Shown in pieces: positions 18,062 to 28,246 of a stretch of 64,000 nucleotides of DNA. This DNA is from Stappia indica (lineage in GTDB: Bacteria > Pseudomonadota > Alphaproteobacteria > Rhizobiales > Stappiaceae), in assembly GCF_009789575.1 (NCBI RefSeq), contig NZ_CP046908.1:868001-932000 (forward strand), given 5' to 3'. The notes under the pieces were generated by a model. That model ran no database searches. It saw only the letters and a program-made list of their open reading frames with translations, and was not told the origin of the DNA. Within the stretch, counting starts at the first letter, position 1; every line of letters begins with the position of its first letter. A program made the translations under genes and the position numbers.

Positions 18062-18096
18062 GCCTGAAACAAAAGAGGCTGCCCGCAGGCAGCCTC
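18062..18096 (-). terminator. intrinsic terminator of rsmB
   Basis: GAGGCTGCC at 18075-18083 pairs with GGCAGCCTC at 18088-18096 around a 4-base loop. Read leftward, the stem is followed by TTTTGTTT, a normal rho-independent terminator for the minus-strand rsmB gene. Confidence 0.8.
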
Positions 18097-18128
18097 TCTC
18101 ATCGGCTATCGTTGACGCCTCCGACGGC

Positions 18129-19427
18129 TCAGGTCCCTTCGCGGCGCCGCAGCAGGGCGATGAAGAACCCGTCCGTCGCGGTGCGCGCAGGGCTCAGCGT
18201 CGCAAAGCCCGGTTCCTCGAAGCGCGGGCGCGGCGCGGCCTCGCCGAACAGCTCCGTCCAGCGCGGCTCCAGCGACACGACCTCGAAATCGGACGCCTCT
18301 GCCAGGAATGCGCGCACCTGCTCGCCGTTCTCGCAAGGCAGCAGCGAGCATGTGGCGTAGAGAAGGTGGCCACCGGAGCGCACATGCCGGCTCGCGGCGG
18401 ACAGCACCTCGCGCTGCTCGCGCACACGCGCGGCCAGGGCATTGGGCGTGATGCGCCACTTGGAATCGGGGCGCCTGCGCCATACGCCCGTGCCGGAGCA
18501 CGGAACATCGACGAAGACCAGATCCATCCGCCCTTCGAGATCGGCGAGCGACGTCGCTTCCGGGTCGCGAACCTGGATATTGCGGGCGCCTGCGCGCTGC
18601 AGCCGCTCGAAAATCGGTGCCAGGCGCAACTTGCTGGCATCATGGGCATAAATCTGCCCGCGATTGCCCATGGCGCCGGCCAGCGCCAGCGTCTTGCCGC
18701 CACCGCCGGCACAATAGTCCAGAACCTGCGTCGGCTCGACGGACGCAGCAACGAGCGCCGCCACCTGGCTTGCCTCGTCCTGCAGCTCGAACCAGCCCTT
18801 GCGGAAGCCCTCTTCCGCCTGAACATGCGGCGCACGCTCCTTGCCGAGCGGCGGCTCGATCCTCAGTCCCACCGGCGAGATCACCGTCTCGTGCAAGGAC
18901 AGGTGCGAGAGCTTGCGCAGCATGCGCTCGCGGTCGCCCTTCAGCAGGTTGACGCGCAGGTCGATGGGTGCGCGGGCGGCAAGCGCCCTGCCCTCCTCGA
19001 CCGCGGCATCGCCGAACGCCTCATGGAACTGCGGCCACAGCCACTCTGGAATATCGGCCGCCACATGCGGAGCCATGTCCGAAGGCAGCTCGGCGACAAG
19101 GCGCGCCGCCTCGGCCTCGGTCACCGGTTCCGGCGCGAACCTGTCGCCGTCGAGAACCGCAACAAGGCCCTCGACGCCGAAACCCCAGATCCGCGCATAG
19201 GTGGCAAGAACCAGCGCACGCGGGCTCTCGTCCTGCATGATCGCGGCCAGCGACAGCCTCCGCCGCAGCGCGTCGAAGACGAGATTGGCGATGACCAGCC
19301 GGTCGCCCGACCCGGCAAAACGGTGCTGCCGCCCCCAGTCGCGCAGCGCATCCTGCACCGGCCGGCGCGCTTGCTCGACGTCGCCGAGAATCTCGATTGC
19401 CGCCGCCAGGCGGCCTCCGTCCTTCAT
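18129..19427 (-). CDS. rsmB: 16S rRNA (cytosine-C5) methyltransferase, RsmB/NOP family
   Basis: 432 residues. The N-terminal part (about 20-140) is the NusB-like helical domain of RsmB. The catalytic domain carries the SAM motif VLDYCAGGGGKT, the DVPCSGTG motif and the TCSLLPCENG motif, so both active-site cysteines are present. The enzyme methylates C5 of a cytosine in 16S rRNA (C967 in E. coli). It runs alone, ending at the hairpin at 18062-18096. Confidence 0.88.
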   Translation of the reverse strand: MKDGGRLAAAIEILGDVEQARRPVQDALRDWGRQHRFAGSGDRLVIANLVFDALRRRLSLAAIMQDESPRALVLATYARIWGFGVEGLVAVLDGDRFAPEPVTEAEAARLVAELPSDMAPHVAADIPEWLWPQFHEAFGDAAVEEGRALAARAPIDLRVNLLKGDRERMLRKLSHLSLHETVISPVGLRIEPPLGKERAPHVQAEEGFRKGWFELQDEASQVAALVAASVEPTQVLDYCAGGGGKTLALAGAMGNRGQIYAHDASKLRLAPIFERLQRAGARNIQVRDPEATSLADLEGRMDLVFVDVPCSGTGVWRRRPDSKWRITPNALAARVREQREVLSAASRHVRSGGHLLYATCSLLPCENGEQVRAFLAEASDFEVVSLEPRWTELFGEAAPRPRFEEPGFATLSPARTATDGFFIALLRRREGT

Positions 19428-19815
19428 ATTCCGTGCCCTCGAAATTCGTCCATGCGCACCGGCCTGTCGCGGAACTGGCCGCGCCGCGCAGCCGCTGCCC
19501 GAGGCGCGACGCGCGAAATCCTGCCGGCAAGCCCGTCACCGCCCTGTCGGCCGGCACTGCGCCTTTCGGCTGCTTTAACCGATCCGTCACCGATTGCCAA
19601 TCTCTGGCCGCCCTTCCGGGTCCGGTTGCCGTCTGTCGATTTTGCGGCCACCTTCATCCAGGGATTGTATTACCAGTCAACCTGAAGTAGGAATGACTAG
19701 TTATTATTTACATAGTACAACTTTATCTCAACCAATACGTGTCGGCGAATAGAATAGAAATAACGCTTCCATAACGTCCCCAGGCGCCAAATCTTTCTGA
19801 CCGGAGGAGGATGCC
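19428..19815. other. intergenic gap with AT-rich stretch
   Basis: This 388-bp gap separates rsmB from the small gene at 19816. The first 240 bp look like ordinary GC-rich sequence without a supported gene. Positions about 19665-19770 are markedly AT-rich for this genome (TAGTTATTATTTACATAG around 19698-19715) and probably hold the promoter of the small gene. No clear -35/-10 pair could be assigned. Confidence 0.4.
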
Positions 19816-20052
19816 ATGCGCCAAGACATCAATCAGCCATCAGCAAGTCCGACAACGGATCCCGAAAAGGAAATCCGCGCCTGGAAGGCGTATTTCGCGT
19901 ATGCGGCTCAGGACATGGTCGGGGAATCCCCCGAGCTTCTCGTCGCCTGCGCGCATCGCCTTCTGGAGATGTCGCGCGAGCCGCGTGCGCCCCGCCGCGG
20001 AGGCCGGCGGCGCGCCTCGCCTGCGACCGCGCCGGACGCGATCGCCAGCTGA
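19816..20052 (+). CDS. small protein of unknown function
   Basis: 78 residues. A very strong ribosome site, GGAGGAGG at 19803-19810, lies 5 bp before this ATG; the ATG at 19811 overlaps that site and is in another frame, so it is rejected. The product has an acidic-amphipathic middle (EKEIRAWKAYFAYAAQDMVG and ESPELLVACAHRLLEM) and a basic tail (RAPRRGGRRRA). No membrane segment or signal peptide is visible. The gene is followed by a strong bidirectional terminator, which supports it being real. Confidence 0.6.
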   Translation: MRQDINQPSASPTTDPEKEIRAWKAYFAYAAQDMVGESPELLVACAHRLLEMSREPRAPRRGGRRRASPATAPDAIAS

Positions 20053-20090
20053 TCTTCCGGAATTCGAGCCAAGTGCTGCCGGAAACGAAA

Positions 20091-20120
20091 GCGGGCGGGA
20101 GATGTCTCCCGCCCGCTGCT
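20091..20120. terminator. bidirectional terminator between small gene and guaB
   Basis: GCGGGCGGGAGA (20091-20102) pairs with TCTCCCGCCCGC (20105-20116), with TGCTTTTG to the right and a reverse-strand TTTCGTTTC to the left. It can serve both converging genes. Confidence 0.8.
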
Positions 20121-20148
20121 TTTGTCGTTGGCGTTGCCCGCGCCGCCC

Positions 20149-21666
<1,518 letters not shown>

Positions 21667-21839
21667 TCAGGAAAAACGAAACTCGTCCGGTCGGGAGGCG
21701 TCCGGAAGAGAAATCGCAGATGGGAGAAGTTGGCGCGGGTCATTAACACGCGTGCGACGGGAAGGGAAGCGCGATCGCGGAGGGACCAGCCCCTCCACGA
21801 TCTTTTCTTCAAGGCACCGATACGGCGACTGCCGCCCGC

Positions 21840-22538
21840 TCAGTCCTGCCGGCCGCGAAAACCCTTCGCAAGCACATAGAGTTCCGGGCTTTCCTTGCGG
21901 CTCGCCGGCGGCTTGATGTGATGCACCGTCTGGTAGTCGCGCTTGAGCTCGGCCAGCTGGTCGTTCTCCGCCCCGCCGCGAAACACCTTCGACAGGAAGG
22001 CCCCGCCCGGCGCCAGATTCTCGCGGGCAAAGAGAGCGGCGACCTCGAACAGGTGAGTCGTGCGCAAGTGGTCGGTCTGGCGGTGGCCGGTGGTCGGCGA
22101 CGCCATGTCGGACATCACGAGGTCCGGTGCGCGGCCACCGAGCGCCTGCAGCAGCGCCTCCGGCGCATCGTCGTCGAGAAAGTCCTTGAGCAGCAGCACC
22201 ACGCCGGGCAGCGGCTCGACCTCCAGATAGTCGATGCCGACGATCAGCGGGTCCGCGTCGGTCGAGCCGATCTTGGCCGCCGCCACCTGACACCAGCCGC
22301 CGGGCGCCGCGCCCAGGTCGACGATCCTCTGGCCCGGCTTCAGCAACTTGTGCTTCTCGTCGATCTCCAGCAGCTTGTAGGCCGCACGCGACCGGTAGCC
22401 GTCGATCTTCGCCCGGCGGACATAAGGATCGTTGAGCTGCCGCTGCAGCCAGCGGGTGGAGGAGTTGGAGCGCTTGCGTGCGGTCTTCACCCGCTCGAAC
22501 ATGCCGCGGTCGCCGCGTCCGCGGCCCGAAGTGGTCAT
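21840..22538 (-). CDS. rlmE: 23S rRNA (uridine-2'-O)-methyltransferase RlmE
   Basis: 232 residues, FtsJ family. The SAM motif [10 protein letters not shown] is at 73-82, and the catalytic tetrad K-D-K-E is visible as Lys55 (AYKL), Asp144 (SDMAS), Lys184 (LSKVF) and Glu219 (PELYV). The enzyme methylates U2552 in the ribosomal A loop. It starts 9 bp after the stop of the GppA-like gene on the same strand, a pairing common in alphaproteobacteria. Confidence 0.95.
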   Translation of the reverse strand: MTTSGRGRGDRGMFERVKTARKRSNSSTRWLQRQLNDPYVRRAKIDGYRSRAAYKLLEIDEKHKLLKPGQRIVDLGAAPGGWCQVAAAKIGSTDADPLIVGIDYLEVEPLPGVVLLLKDFLDDDAPEALLQALGGRAPDLVMSDMASPTTGHRQTDHLRTTHLFEVAALFARENLAPGGAFLSKVFRGGAENDQLAELKRDYQTVHHIKPPASRKESPELYVLAKGFRGRQD

Positions 22539-22547
22539 TGCCTTGTC

Positions 22548-24212
22548 CTATCTCGTGCGCCCGCGCGGGCGCTGTCGGTGCGGCGGCTTGCGGCGCCAGA
22601 CATTGTCGGCTGCCATCAGCTCCATCAGGATGCCCTCGCGCAAGCCGCGGTCGGCGACACGCAGACGCTGGCAGGGCCAACGCCGCCGGATCGCCTCCAG
22701 GATTGCGCAGCCGGCCAGCACCAGATCGGCCCGGTCGGCGCCGATGCAGGGGTTGTCGACGCGCTCCTCATAGGGCATCGCGCGCAGCCGCTCAATCATC
22801 GCGGTGACGTCTTCGTTGTCCATCCACGCCCCGTCGACCCGGCGACGGTCGTAGCGCTTCAGGCCGAAATGTACGCCGGCCAGCGTCGTGACCGTGCCGG
22901 ACGTGCCGAGCATGTGTACCTTGCCGTCGCAGATGGCGGCACTCAGCTCGCGTCCGAGCGTGAAGGCCTCCAGATGCGCGCGCGCGTCGTTGACCATCGC
23001 CTCGAACGTGTCGGCCGTGACATGGCGCCCGCCGTGGCGCTCTGCAAGGTTGACCACGCCGACAGGCAGCGAGATCCAGGCCCGGATGAAGCGGGTGAGT
23101 GCCACACCGCGCGCGCCGCAGCGGTTGCGCAGGTCCAGCCAGACGATTTCCGACGAGCCGCCGCCGATGTCGAACAGCACCACGCCATTGGCGTCCGGGC
23201 ACACCAGCGACGCGCAGCCCGCAACCGCCAGCCGCGCCTCCGTCTCGCGCGAGGCGATTTCCAGCGCCAGGCCGGTTTCCTGCCGCACCCGCTCGATGAA
23301 CTGCGGGCCGTTTTCGGCCGCGCGGCAAGCCTCGGTGGCGATCAGGCGGAAGCGTTCGACGCCCCGGTCCTGCAGCTTGTCGCGGCAACAGGCCAGCGCT
23401 TCGAGCGCCCGATCCATCGCCGGCTCGCTCAGGCGGTTGGTATGGCCGAGCCCCTCGCCCAGCCGGACGATCCGCGAATAGGCGTCGACGACGCGAAAGC
23501 CGCGCTGCTCGGGCCGCGCCACCAACAGGCGGCAATTGTTGGTTCCAAGATCGAGCGCCGCATAGAGGCGCCCCTGCGCCTCCTCCGAAACCGTCGGCGC
23601 CTCGCGGGAGGCAGGACGCGAGCCGGAGGCGCAATGGGGGCCGTGAGTCGCGGCAATCGCGCCCCGATGGTCGGGCCCGGCACGGTCGGGCTCCCGCGAA
23701 CAGGGGCCGGCAGCGGCTGGCGCTGCGCCAGCCTCCCGTTCAGCAACCGGCGGCACCGACGATGCCTTCGCGCCGGCCGGATGCGGCCTTGCCCGGAGCG
23801 CTTCGTCGGCCCCTCGGCCTTCTGCGTGGTGCGGTCCGTTCGCAGCCGATCCTGTTTCGGCGGCCGAATGGCTGTCGGTACGGGCCGCGCCTGCACGGCG
23901 TTCGGCCCGGTTCGGGCGGTGCCGCTTGCGGCTGCGCTTGCGGCTGCCGGCGGACGCAGTCTTGCCGTCGGCGCCGCCCCTTGAGGGCGCGCCGGTTGAA
24001 TTCGCTTTCGCATCCCGGTCTCCGACGGCGCGTCCCGCGCCCTGGCCGGAGACCCCGGCCTGAATGCTCCCGGCATTCTGCGGCCTGCGTCTCTTCCGGG
24101 ATCTCTTGCGCTTGGCGGGCCCTGAGCCGGCGCCTGTCGCGTCGTCCTGTCCCGGTGTCGAGCCGGGATGCAGCCGGTCGTCGCCCGGCCTCATCTGTCC
24201 CGATTCGCTCAC
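22548..24212 (-). CDS. Ppx/GppA-family phosphatase with long basic N-terminal extension
   Basis: 554 residues. The catalytic actin-like fold begins near residue 216 (LYAALDLGTNNCRLLV) and contains the phosphate motif VVLFDIGGGSSE. These enzymes hydrolyse exopolyphosphate or pppGpp; the sequence alone does not separate the two. The first 213 residues are an unusually long, low-complexity Arg/Ala/Gly-rich extension with two near-identical basic blocks, KRKRSRKRRRP (34-44) and RKRSRKRHRP (91-100). The extension may contact RNA, which would fit co-transcription with rlmE; that is inference. Confidence 0.85.
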   Translation of the reverse strand: MSESGQMRPGDDRLHPGSTPGQDDATGAGSGPAKRKRSRKRRRPQNAGSIQAGVSGQGAGRAVGDRDAKANSTGAPSRGGADGKTASAGSRKRSRKRHRPNRAERRAGAARTDSHSAAETGSAANGPHHAEGRGADEALRARPHPAGAKASSVPPVAEREAGAAPAAAGPCSREPDRAGPDHRGAIAATHGPHCASGSRPASREAPTVSEEAQGRLYAALDLGTNNCRLLVARPEQRGFRVVDAYSRIVRLGEGLGHTNRLSEPAMDRALEALACCRDKLQDRGVERFRLIATEACRAAENGPQFIERVRQETGLALEIASRETEARLAVAGCASLVCPDANGVVLFDIGGGSSEIVWLDLRNRCGARGVALTRFIRAWISLPVGVVNLAERHGGRHVTADTFEAMVNDARAHLEAFTLGRELSAAICDGKVHMLGTSGTVTTLAGVHFGLKRYDRRRVDGAWMDNEDVTAMIERLRAMPYEERVDNPCIGADRADLVLAGCAILEAIRRRWPCQRLRVADRGLREGILMELMAADNVWRRKPPHRQRPRGRTR

Positions 24213-24463
24213 AGTCTGTCCTTGCCGGCGCCCTATGGCGCCTCTGCTTTCCCTACGGCAGCCTGCTCGTGGCCGCCGCCCGGAAACGCATTCTCGTTAG
24301 GTAGAGTTTACCACCATATGCGCAGCCCGCAACGTGCCAGCCCTCGCGAAGTGTCGAGAGAGGCGGCCGAACGCAGTCCGCGCAGTTCCTCATGATATGG
24401 GAGGCGGCGCGCGGATATGCACAGGCAGGAGGGATCAATTTTTCCGTGAGCCGGCATCCATGC

Positions 24464-24492
24464 TTGACAGCGCAGGCCCGCATTCATAAAAA
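24464..24492 (+). promoter_or_regulatory. sigma70-like promoter upstream of tRNA-Gln
   Basis: A consensus TTGACA at 24464-24469 is followed 15-17 bp later by an AT run (CATAAAAA, 24485-24492) that can serve as -10. It would drive the tRNA about 150 bp downstream. The rest of the 436-bp gap between the GppA-like gene and the tRNA (24213-24648) shows no gene I can support. Confidence 0.4.
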
Positions 24493-24648
24493 GCCGCCCA
24501 TGGATGCGTCGCCGCTTCGCGGTGGGCGTCGGTCGAGTTTTTTCGAAAAGCTCTTCCGGCGGGATCGCAAGGCACCAACGGCCCCAGGGTCGCATATGCC
24601 CGAAGATCCAACAGTTCCGGCTCGGCCGGACAAGGCGTCCATAGGCAT

Positions 24649-24722
24649 TGGGGAATAGGTTAACGGTAGACCCGCGGACTCTGACTCCGTTAGTCCTGGT
24701 TCGAATCCAGGTTCCCCAGCCA
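24649..24722 (+). tRNA. tRNA-Gln (anticodon CUG)
   Basis: The acceptor arm TGGGGAA pairs with TTCCCCA. The D-arm contains GGTTAACGGTAGACC, the anticodon stem-loop is GCGGA-CTCTGAC-TCCGT with anticodon CTG, and the T-arm is CCTGGTTCGAATCCAGG. The discriminator G and a genome-encoded CCA end the molecule. It reads CAG codons. Confidence 0.95.
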
Positions 24723-24893
24723 ACTTCTCTCCCATATCTCCCGAAAGTGTTCGTTCCGGACGACATCTGCCTGCACCCGCAGCGATGTGCGCATGCGTCC
24801 GCGCGTTGACGCTTGAGGAGACGCCCCTGCCCGGCTAGGCTGCAGGCGGGTCTGTTGCTCTACGTGACATTGTCCGCTCCGGAGGATGTGCCG

Positions 24894-26180
24894 GTGAAAC
24901 GCGAAGTCCTGGGCATGCTCGCCGGCGCCACGCTGGCGTTGTCCATCGTACCGGCCAGCGCCGACTATCTGCAGCCGCGCAGCAGTTCCGACTGCAACCT
25001 CACCAATCCCGCCTATCCCTTTCGAGCAAGGCTGGACGCGATCGATGCCCGCGCCCGCCAGTGCGAGCAGTCGCACAGCCAGCCGGGCTGGACCGCCACT
25101 TGCGGCCACTATGGTCCGCACGCATGCCTGCCGATCTATCGGCAGACCTGCACGCTCAAGGACCAGATGGGACGCATCGAGGCGCAGTGCCGCCAGACCT
25201 TCGAGAACTGGAAGGTCAGGGAGGCTGCGGAAAAGCGCCGGCGTGAGGCCGAGAACCAGGCGCGCAAGGAGAGCCGCCGGTTCCTGGAACAGGCACGGCA
25301 AGGTGCTGGACACACCCAGGAACCTTTTGCCGTGCTGCGCGACGGGCAAGCCTTGCCGTTGGAGATATCCGACCGGCTGCGCAGTGCTCGCGGATTGCCC
25401 GGCCCGGGCGGCGCGGAGCAGTTGTCGCGCGCCTTCGTGGAGCACGGCACAGTGCAGATGCAGGACATCCAGGCCGCCGCCCTCGCCTATCTGGAAGGCG
25501 CCACCTCCAGCTTCCAGCTCTACAGCCCGTCGGCCAGGAACGGCTACAGCGCCAGCAATCCCCGCCGCTCCGCCTCGCAACTGGATCGTGCGATCCAAAG
25601 CCGCAATGCCCAACTGCAGCGGATCGAGGTCATGCGGGACCTGCAAGCGACCGGCGGCTCACCTTCCATGGACAGCGCCTACTCAATCCTGATGACGCAG
25701 ATCGTCGAAGCGCAGGCCAACGGCAGAGTCTCCGCCGACAACGCCGATGCCGTCACCCGCTGGATCGCCAGCGAAGTGGAGCGGGCGGAAGCGGATTGGG
25801 GAATTGCGGAGCGCGCAAGGGTCGCGAACGCCCTGTCGGAGCTGATGCCGCGCCAGCGCTCTCTCGCAAACGCCGCCTTCCAGGTGCTGAACGAGCGTCG
25901 GCAGGACGAGGCACGCCGGAGAGCCGCCGACAGACCGGTCGTGGGAAATCGCGGCAGCGGAACGGGCGGAACACGTTCCGGCACCGCTTCGGGCGCCGGC
26001 AGCGGCGGGCACCCCGGCGGTCCCCGCTACGAATACTGTCAGGCCAATCCGCATCTGAGCTGGACCAACTGCCTGCTCGGGCGCGATACCGTGCCGAAAG
26101 TCAGACAAAGGCCGGGCAGCAACTCCGACACCAACGGCAGCACGAACAATTGCGGCCGCCGGTCATGCGGCGTCTTTTGA
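24894..26180 (+). CDS. secreted protein of unknown function
   Basis: 428 residues from a GTG that sits 7 bp after GGAGGA; the signal peptide (MKREVLGMLAGATLALSIVPASA) begins exactly there, so I prefer it to the upstream start at 24813. The mature N-terminus is Cys-rich (six cysteines between about 33 and 85), followed by a charged coiled-coil (KVREAAEKRRREAENQARKE, about 95-115), a helical middle and a Gly/Thr/Ser-rich linker. Four further cysteines lie in the last 50 residues. No family is recognised. The gene lies 21 bp before the ankyrin protein and 171 bp after tRNA-Gln. Confidence 0.65.
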   Translation: MKREVLGMLAGATLALSIVPASADYLQPRSSSDCNLTNPAYPFRARLDAIDARARQCEQSHSQPGWTATCGHYGPHACLPIYRQTCTLKDQMGRIEAQCRQTFENWKVREAAEKRRREAENQARKESRRFLEQARQGAGHTQEPFAVLRDGQALPLEISDRLRSARGLPGPGGAEQLSRAFVEHGTVQMQDIQAAALAYLEGATSSFQLYSPSARNGYSASNPRRSASQLDRAIQSRNAQLQRIEVMRDLQATGGSPSMDSAYSILMTQIVEAQANGRVSADNADAVTRWIASEVERAEADWGIAERARVANALSELMPRQRSLANAAFQVLNERRQDEARRRAADRPVVGNRGSGTGGTRSGTASGAGSGGHPGGPRYEYCQANPHLSWTNCLLGRDTVPKVRQRPGSNSDTNGSTNNCGRRSCGVF

Positions 26181-26201
26181 GGTCAAAGACGAGGGATCGC
26201 C

Positions 26202-27926
26202 ATGCGAAAGATGACCAGCGCCCTGCGGGCAGTTTCCCTGTCCGTGTTGTTGATGACCTGCCCGCATGTCGGAACCGGGGCCCTCGCGGCCCAGGACGGC
26301 ATCTCCAGAACCGATGCGGCGGTAATGGCCGCAGCCCGTGCCGACGACCTCGACACCTTGAAACAGCTGGCCGAGACCGGACTGGATCTCGCCTCGGTGG
26401 AGCATGCCGGCATCAACTTGGCAACCATCGCCGCCATGCGCGGCTCGCCGGACACGCTTGCTTTCCTCGCGGCACAGGGCGTCGACCTCGACCTTAAGGA
26501 CGCAAGGGGCTACACGCCGGTCATGCGCGCGCTGGAGCAGGCACGTATCGACAATGCGCTCAAGCTCCAGGAACTGGGCGCCTCCCTCGACGGCATTACC
26601 GAGGACGGCTATTCGGTCAGGGTCCTCGCCGAAGTGGCCGGGCTGGAGGATTTCGGCCCCGAGCCTCCCCCGCCCTCCCTGCAGCTCTCCCCGGATGCCG
26701 CCGACACGATCCTGCTGAAGGCAACGGAATTCGGCGACTTCGACAGTGTCCGCTTTGCCCTCGACCATGGCGCGAGTGTTTCCGCAAGGGCCGCCAACGG
26801 ATGGACGCCGCTGATGATCGCCGCCCTCGGCGGCCATGCGGACATCGTCCGCCATCTGGTGACTGCCGGAGCGGCAGGCGACGGGGACGGCCCCTTGCCG
26901 ACCGTGAACGGCAAGATCGACGCAGTGGTCGCAGCGCTGGTCGGCGGCGCCAGACGGGACGAGAACAGCGTCGACGAGCTGTTATGCGCCATCTCGGACA
27001 CTAAGAACCTTGCCCGCGACATGCCGCGATATCGCATGGTGGCAAGCAGGCTCGGCTACAGCGAGACGTTCCTGGAGAAACATTTCCCATCCGACGACCT
27101 GCCCCCACTGGAAATCGACTTGCCCTATCCGCAGACGGGAGATCCTGCGGCCTGGCGCATACTTCAAAAACACTTGCAGGAAAAGGGAGTTTACAAGGGA
27201 ACCGCCGACGGCATTCTCGGCGACCAGACCCTGATTGCGCTCCAGACCTATTTCCAGCCGCTGCTGGAAAGGCTCGTCCAGCGCTCGGCGACGGCGGCAG
27301 CACGCGCGCAAGCTGCCAGGGCGAGTGACGGCACCTCTCCTTATGGCGAGGTCGGCCCCGGCACGATGGGCGGAAAACTCTATGGCCATAAGTTCGGATC
27401 GACGCCGACGTCGAGATATTTCGCCGAGGGGATAGACAGCGCCGGTCGCGCCGCAGGCGACAAGGTCATCGTCACTTACGAGGGCGAAATCGATGGGCGT
27501 CAACGGCGGCTGCAGCTGAGCCAGCAGCCGGACGGGTCCGGGTTTTACCAGTATTTCCATACCTATATCGCCGGTGGCTTTTTCTCGGCCCATGTGCGCG
27601 GCAACTCGCTCACGCTGAGTTTTTACGGCGAGCGGCCTAGGATCCAGCACGAGGTCAGGCTGAACCTGTCCGCCGGGTCGCGGATCGAGGTGCAGCCCCT
27701 TGCCGGCGCCAGTCTCAGCCCGTCTCGACCTCCCCCCTGCCTGCCGCTCGATTCCCCGCCGGTCATTCTCGACTCCTCGTCCAACTCCGCCCATCTCGAC
27801 GCGTCGGACGATACCCCGGCCGAGCCGCGCTCCCGGCTTCTTCGCATCGACGAGGACGCACCTGCGACGCCCGAGCCGGCCGCGAGCTCGCCCATCCAGG
27901 ATGCCAGCGAGGCCTGGGAGCGCTGA
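26202..27926 (+). CDS. secreted ankyrin-repeat protein with peptidoglycan-binding segment
   Basis: 574 residues with a signal peptide (cleavage near GALAA, residue 31). Ankyrin-type repeats lie at about 36-128 (for example DARGYTPVMRALEQARIDNA) and about 166-224 (NGWTPLMIAALGGHADIVRHLV). A PG_binding_1-like segment follows at about 311-350 (LQKHLQEKGVYKGTADGILG). A beta-rich domain with several aromatic residues comes next (about 400-500), and the tail is Pro/Ser-rich. Periplasmic location and cell-wall contact are inferred. It is the second gene of a two-gene unit with the Cys-rich secreted protein. Confidence 0.75.
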   Translation: MRKMTSALRAVSLSVLLMTCPHVGTGALAAQDGISRTDAAVMAAARADDLDTLKQLAETGLDLASVEHAGINLATIAAMRGSPDTLAFLAAQGVDLDLKDARGYTPVMRALEQARIDNALKLQELGASLDGITEDGYSVRVLAEVAGLEDFGPEPPPPSLQLSPDAADTILLKATEFGDFDSVRFALDHGASVSARAANGWTPLMIAALGGHADIVRHLVTAGAAGDGDGPLPTVNGKIDAVVAALVGGARRDENSVDELLCAISDTKNLARDMPRYRMVASRLGYSETFLEKHFPSDDLPPLEIDLPYPQTGDPAAWRILQKHLQEKGVYKGTADGILGDQTLIALQTYFQPLLERLVQRSATAAARAQAARASDGTSPYGEVGPGTMGGKLYGHKFGSTPTSRYFAEGIDSAGRAAGDKVIVTYEGEIDGRQRRLQLSQQPDGSGFYQYFHTYIAGGFFSAHVRGNSLTLSFYGERPRIQHEVRLNLSAGSRIEVQPLAGASLSPSRPPPCLPLDSPPVILDSSSNSAHLDASDDTPAEPRSRLLRIDEDAPATPEPAASSPIQDASEAWER

Positions 27927-28047
27927 TCGCAGCCCGCGCGCGGGCGCTCGACCGACGCCGCGTCTTCCTCGGCTTCCCTCTCTTGCTCCCCTGTCTTCTA
28001 GCTTGCAACCAGGTCGGACCATGGACGCGCGAAGCGCCTCGATTCCG

Positions 28048-28060
28048 TTTGTCCGACAAA
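28048..28060. promoter_or_regulatory. GntR-type operator copy 1
   Basis: TTTGTCCGACAAA, a palindrome around one central base (15 bp including the flanking G/C pair). It fits the FadR-subfamily half-site pattern T-n-GT-n3-AC-n-A. The 320-bp gap 27927-28246 contains this and a second identical copy and no gene. Confidence 0.7.
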
Positions 28061-28167
28061 CCGGCAAAGCACAAAATCAACATCAAGCAATCTCTCATCG
28101 GCGGAAATCCGGAGGCTTAGAAGGCGGAAAATATCCGCTTGACGGTCAAATCCTGCTTGTGCCAACC

Positions 28168-28180
28168 TTTGTCCGACAAA
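28168..28180. promoter_or_regulatory. GntR-type operator copy 2
   Basis: The same TTTGTCCGACAAA, extended to 17 bp (CC...GG, 28166-28182). It lies exactly 120 bp after copy 1 and 66 bp before the gntR start. Two identical operators 120 bp apart suggest autoregulation, possibly with looping, and control of the transport operon that follows. Confidence 0.7.
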
Positions 28181-28246
28181 GGGACGAACTGACAAGGCGC
28201 GCCGCCAAGATGCGTGCCGCAGCCGTCCGGGAGGAGACGTTCAGCA

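Noticed and set aside
19424-19657. 77-codon minus-strand frame overlapping the rsmB start as ATGA
   Set aside because: The composition is Arg/Gly/Ala-rich like chance GC-rich frames and no ribosome site or family match is visible; the 4-bp overlap alone is weak support.
24392-24658. 88-codon frame running into tRNA-Gln
   Set aside because: It ends inside the tRNA, has no ribosome site and resembles no protein.
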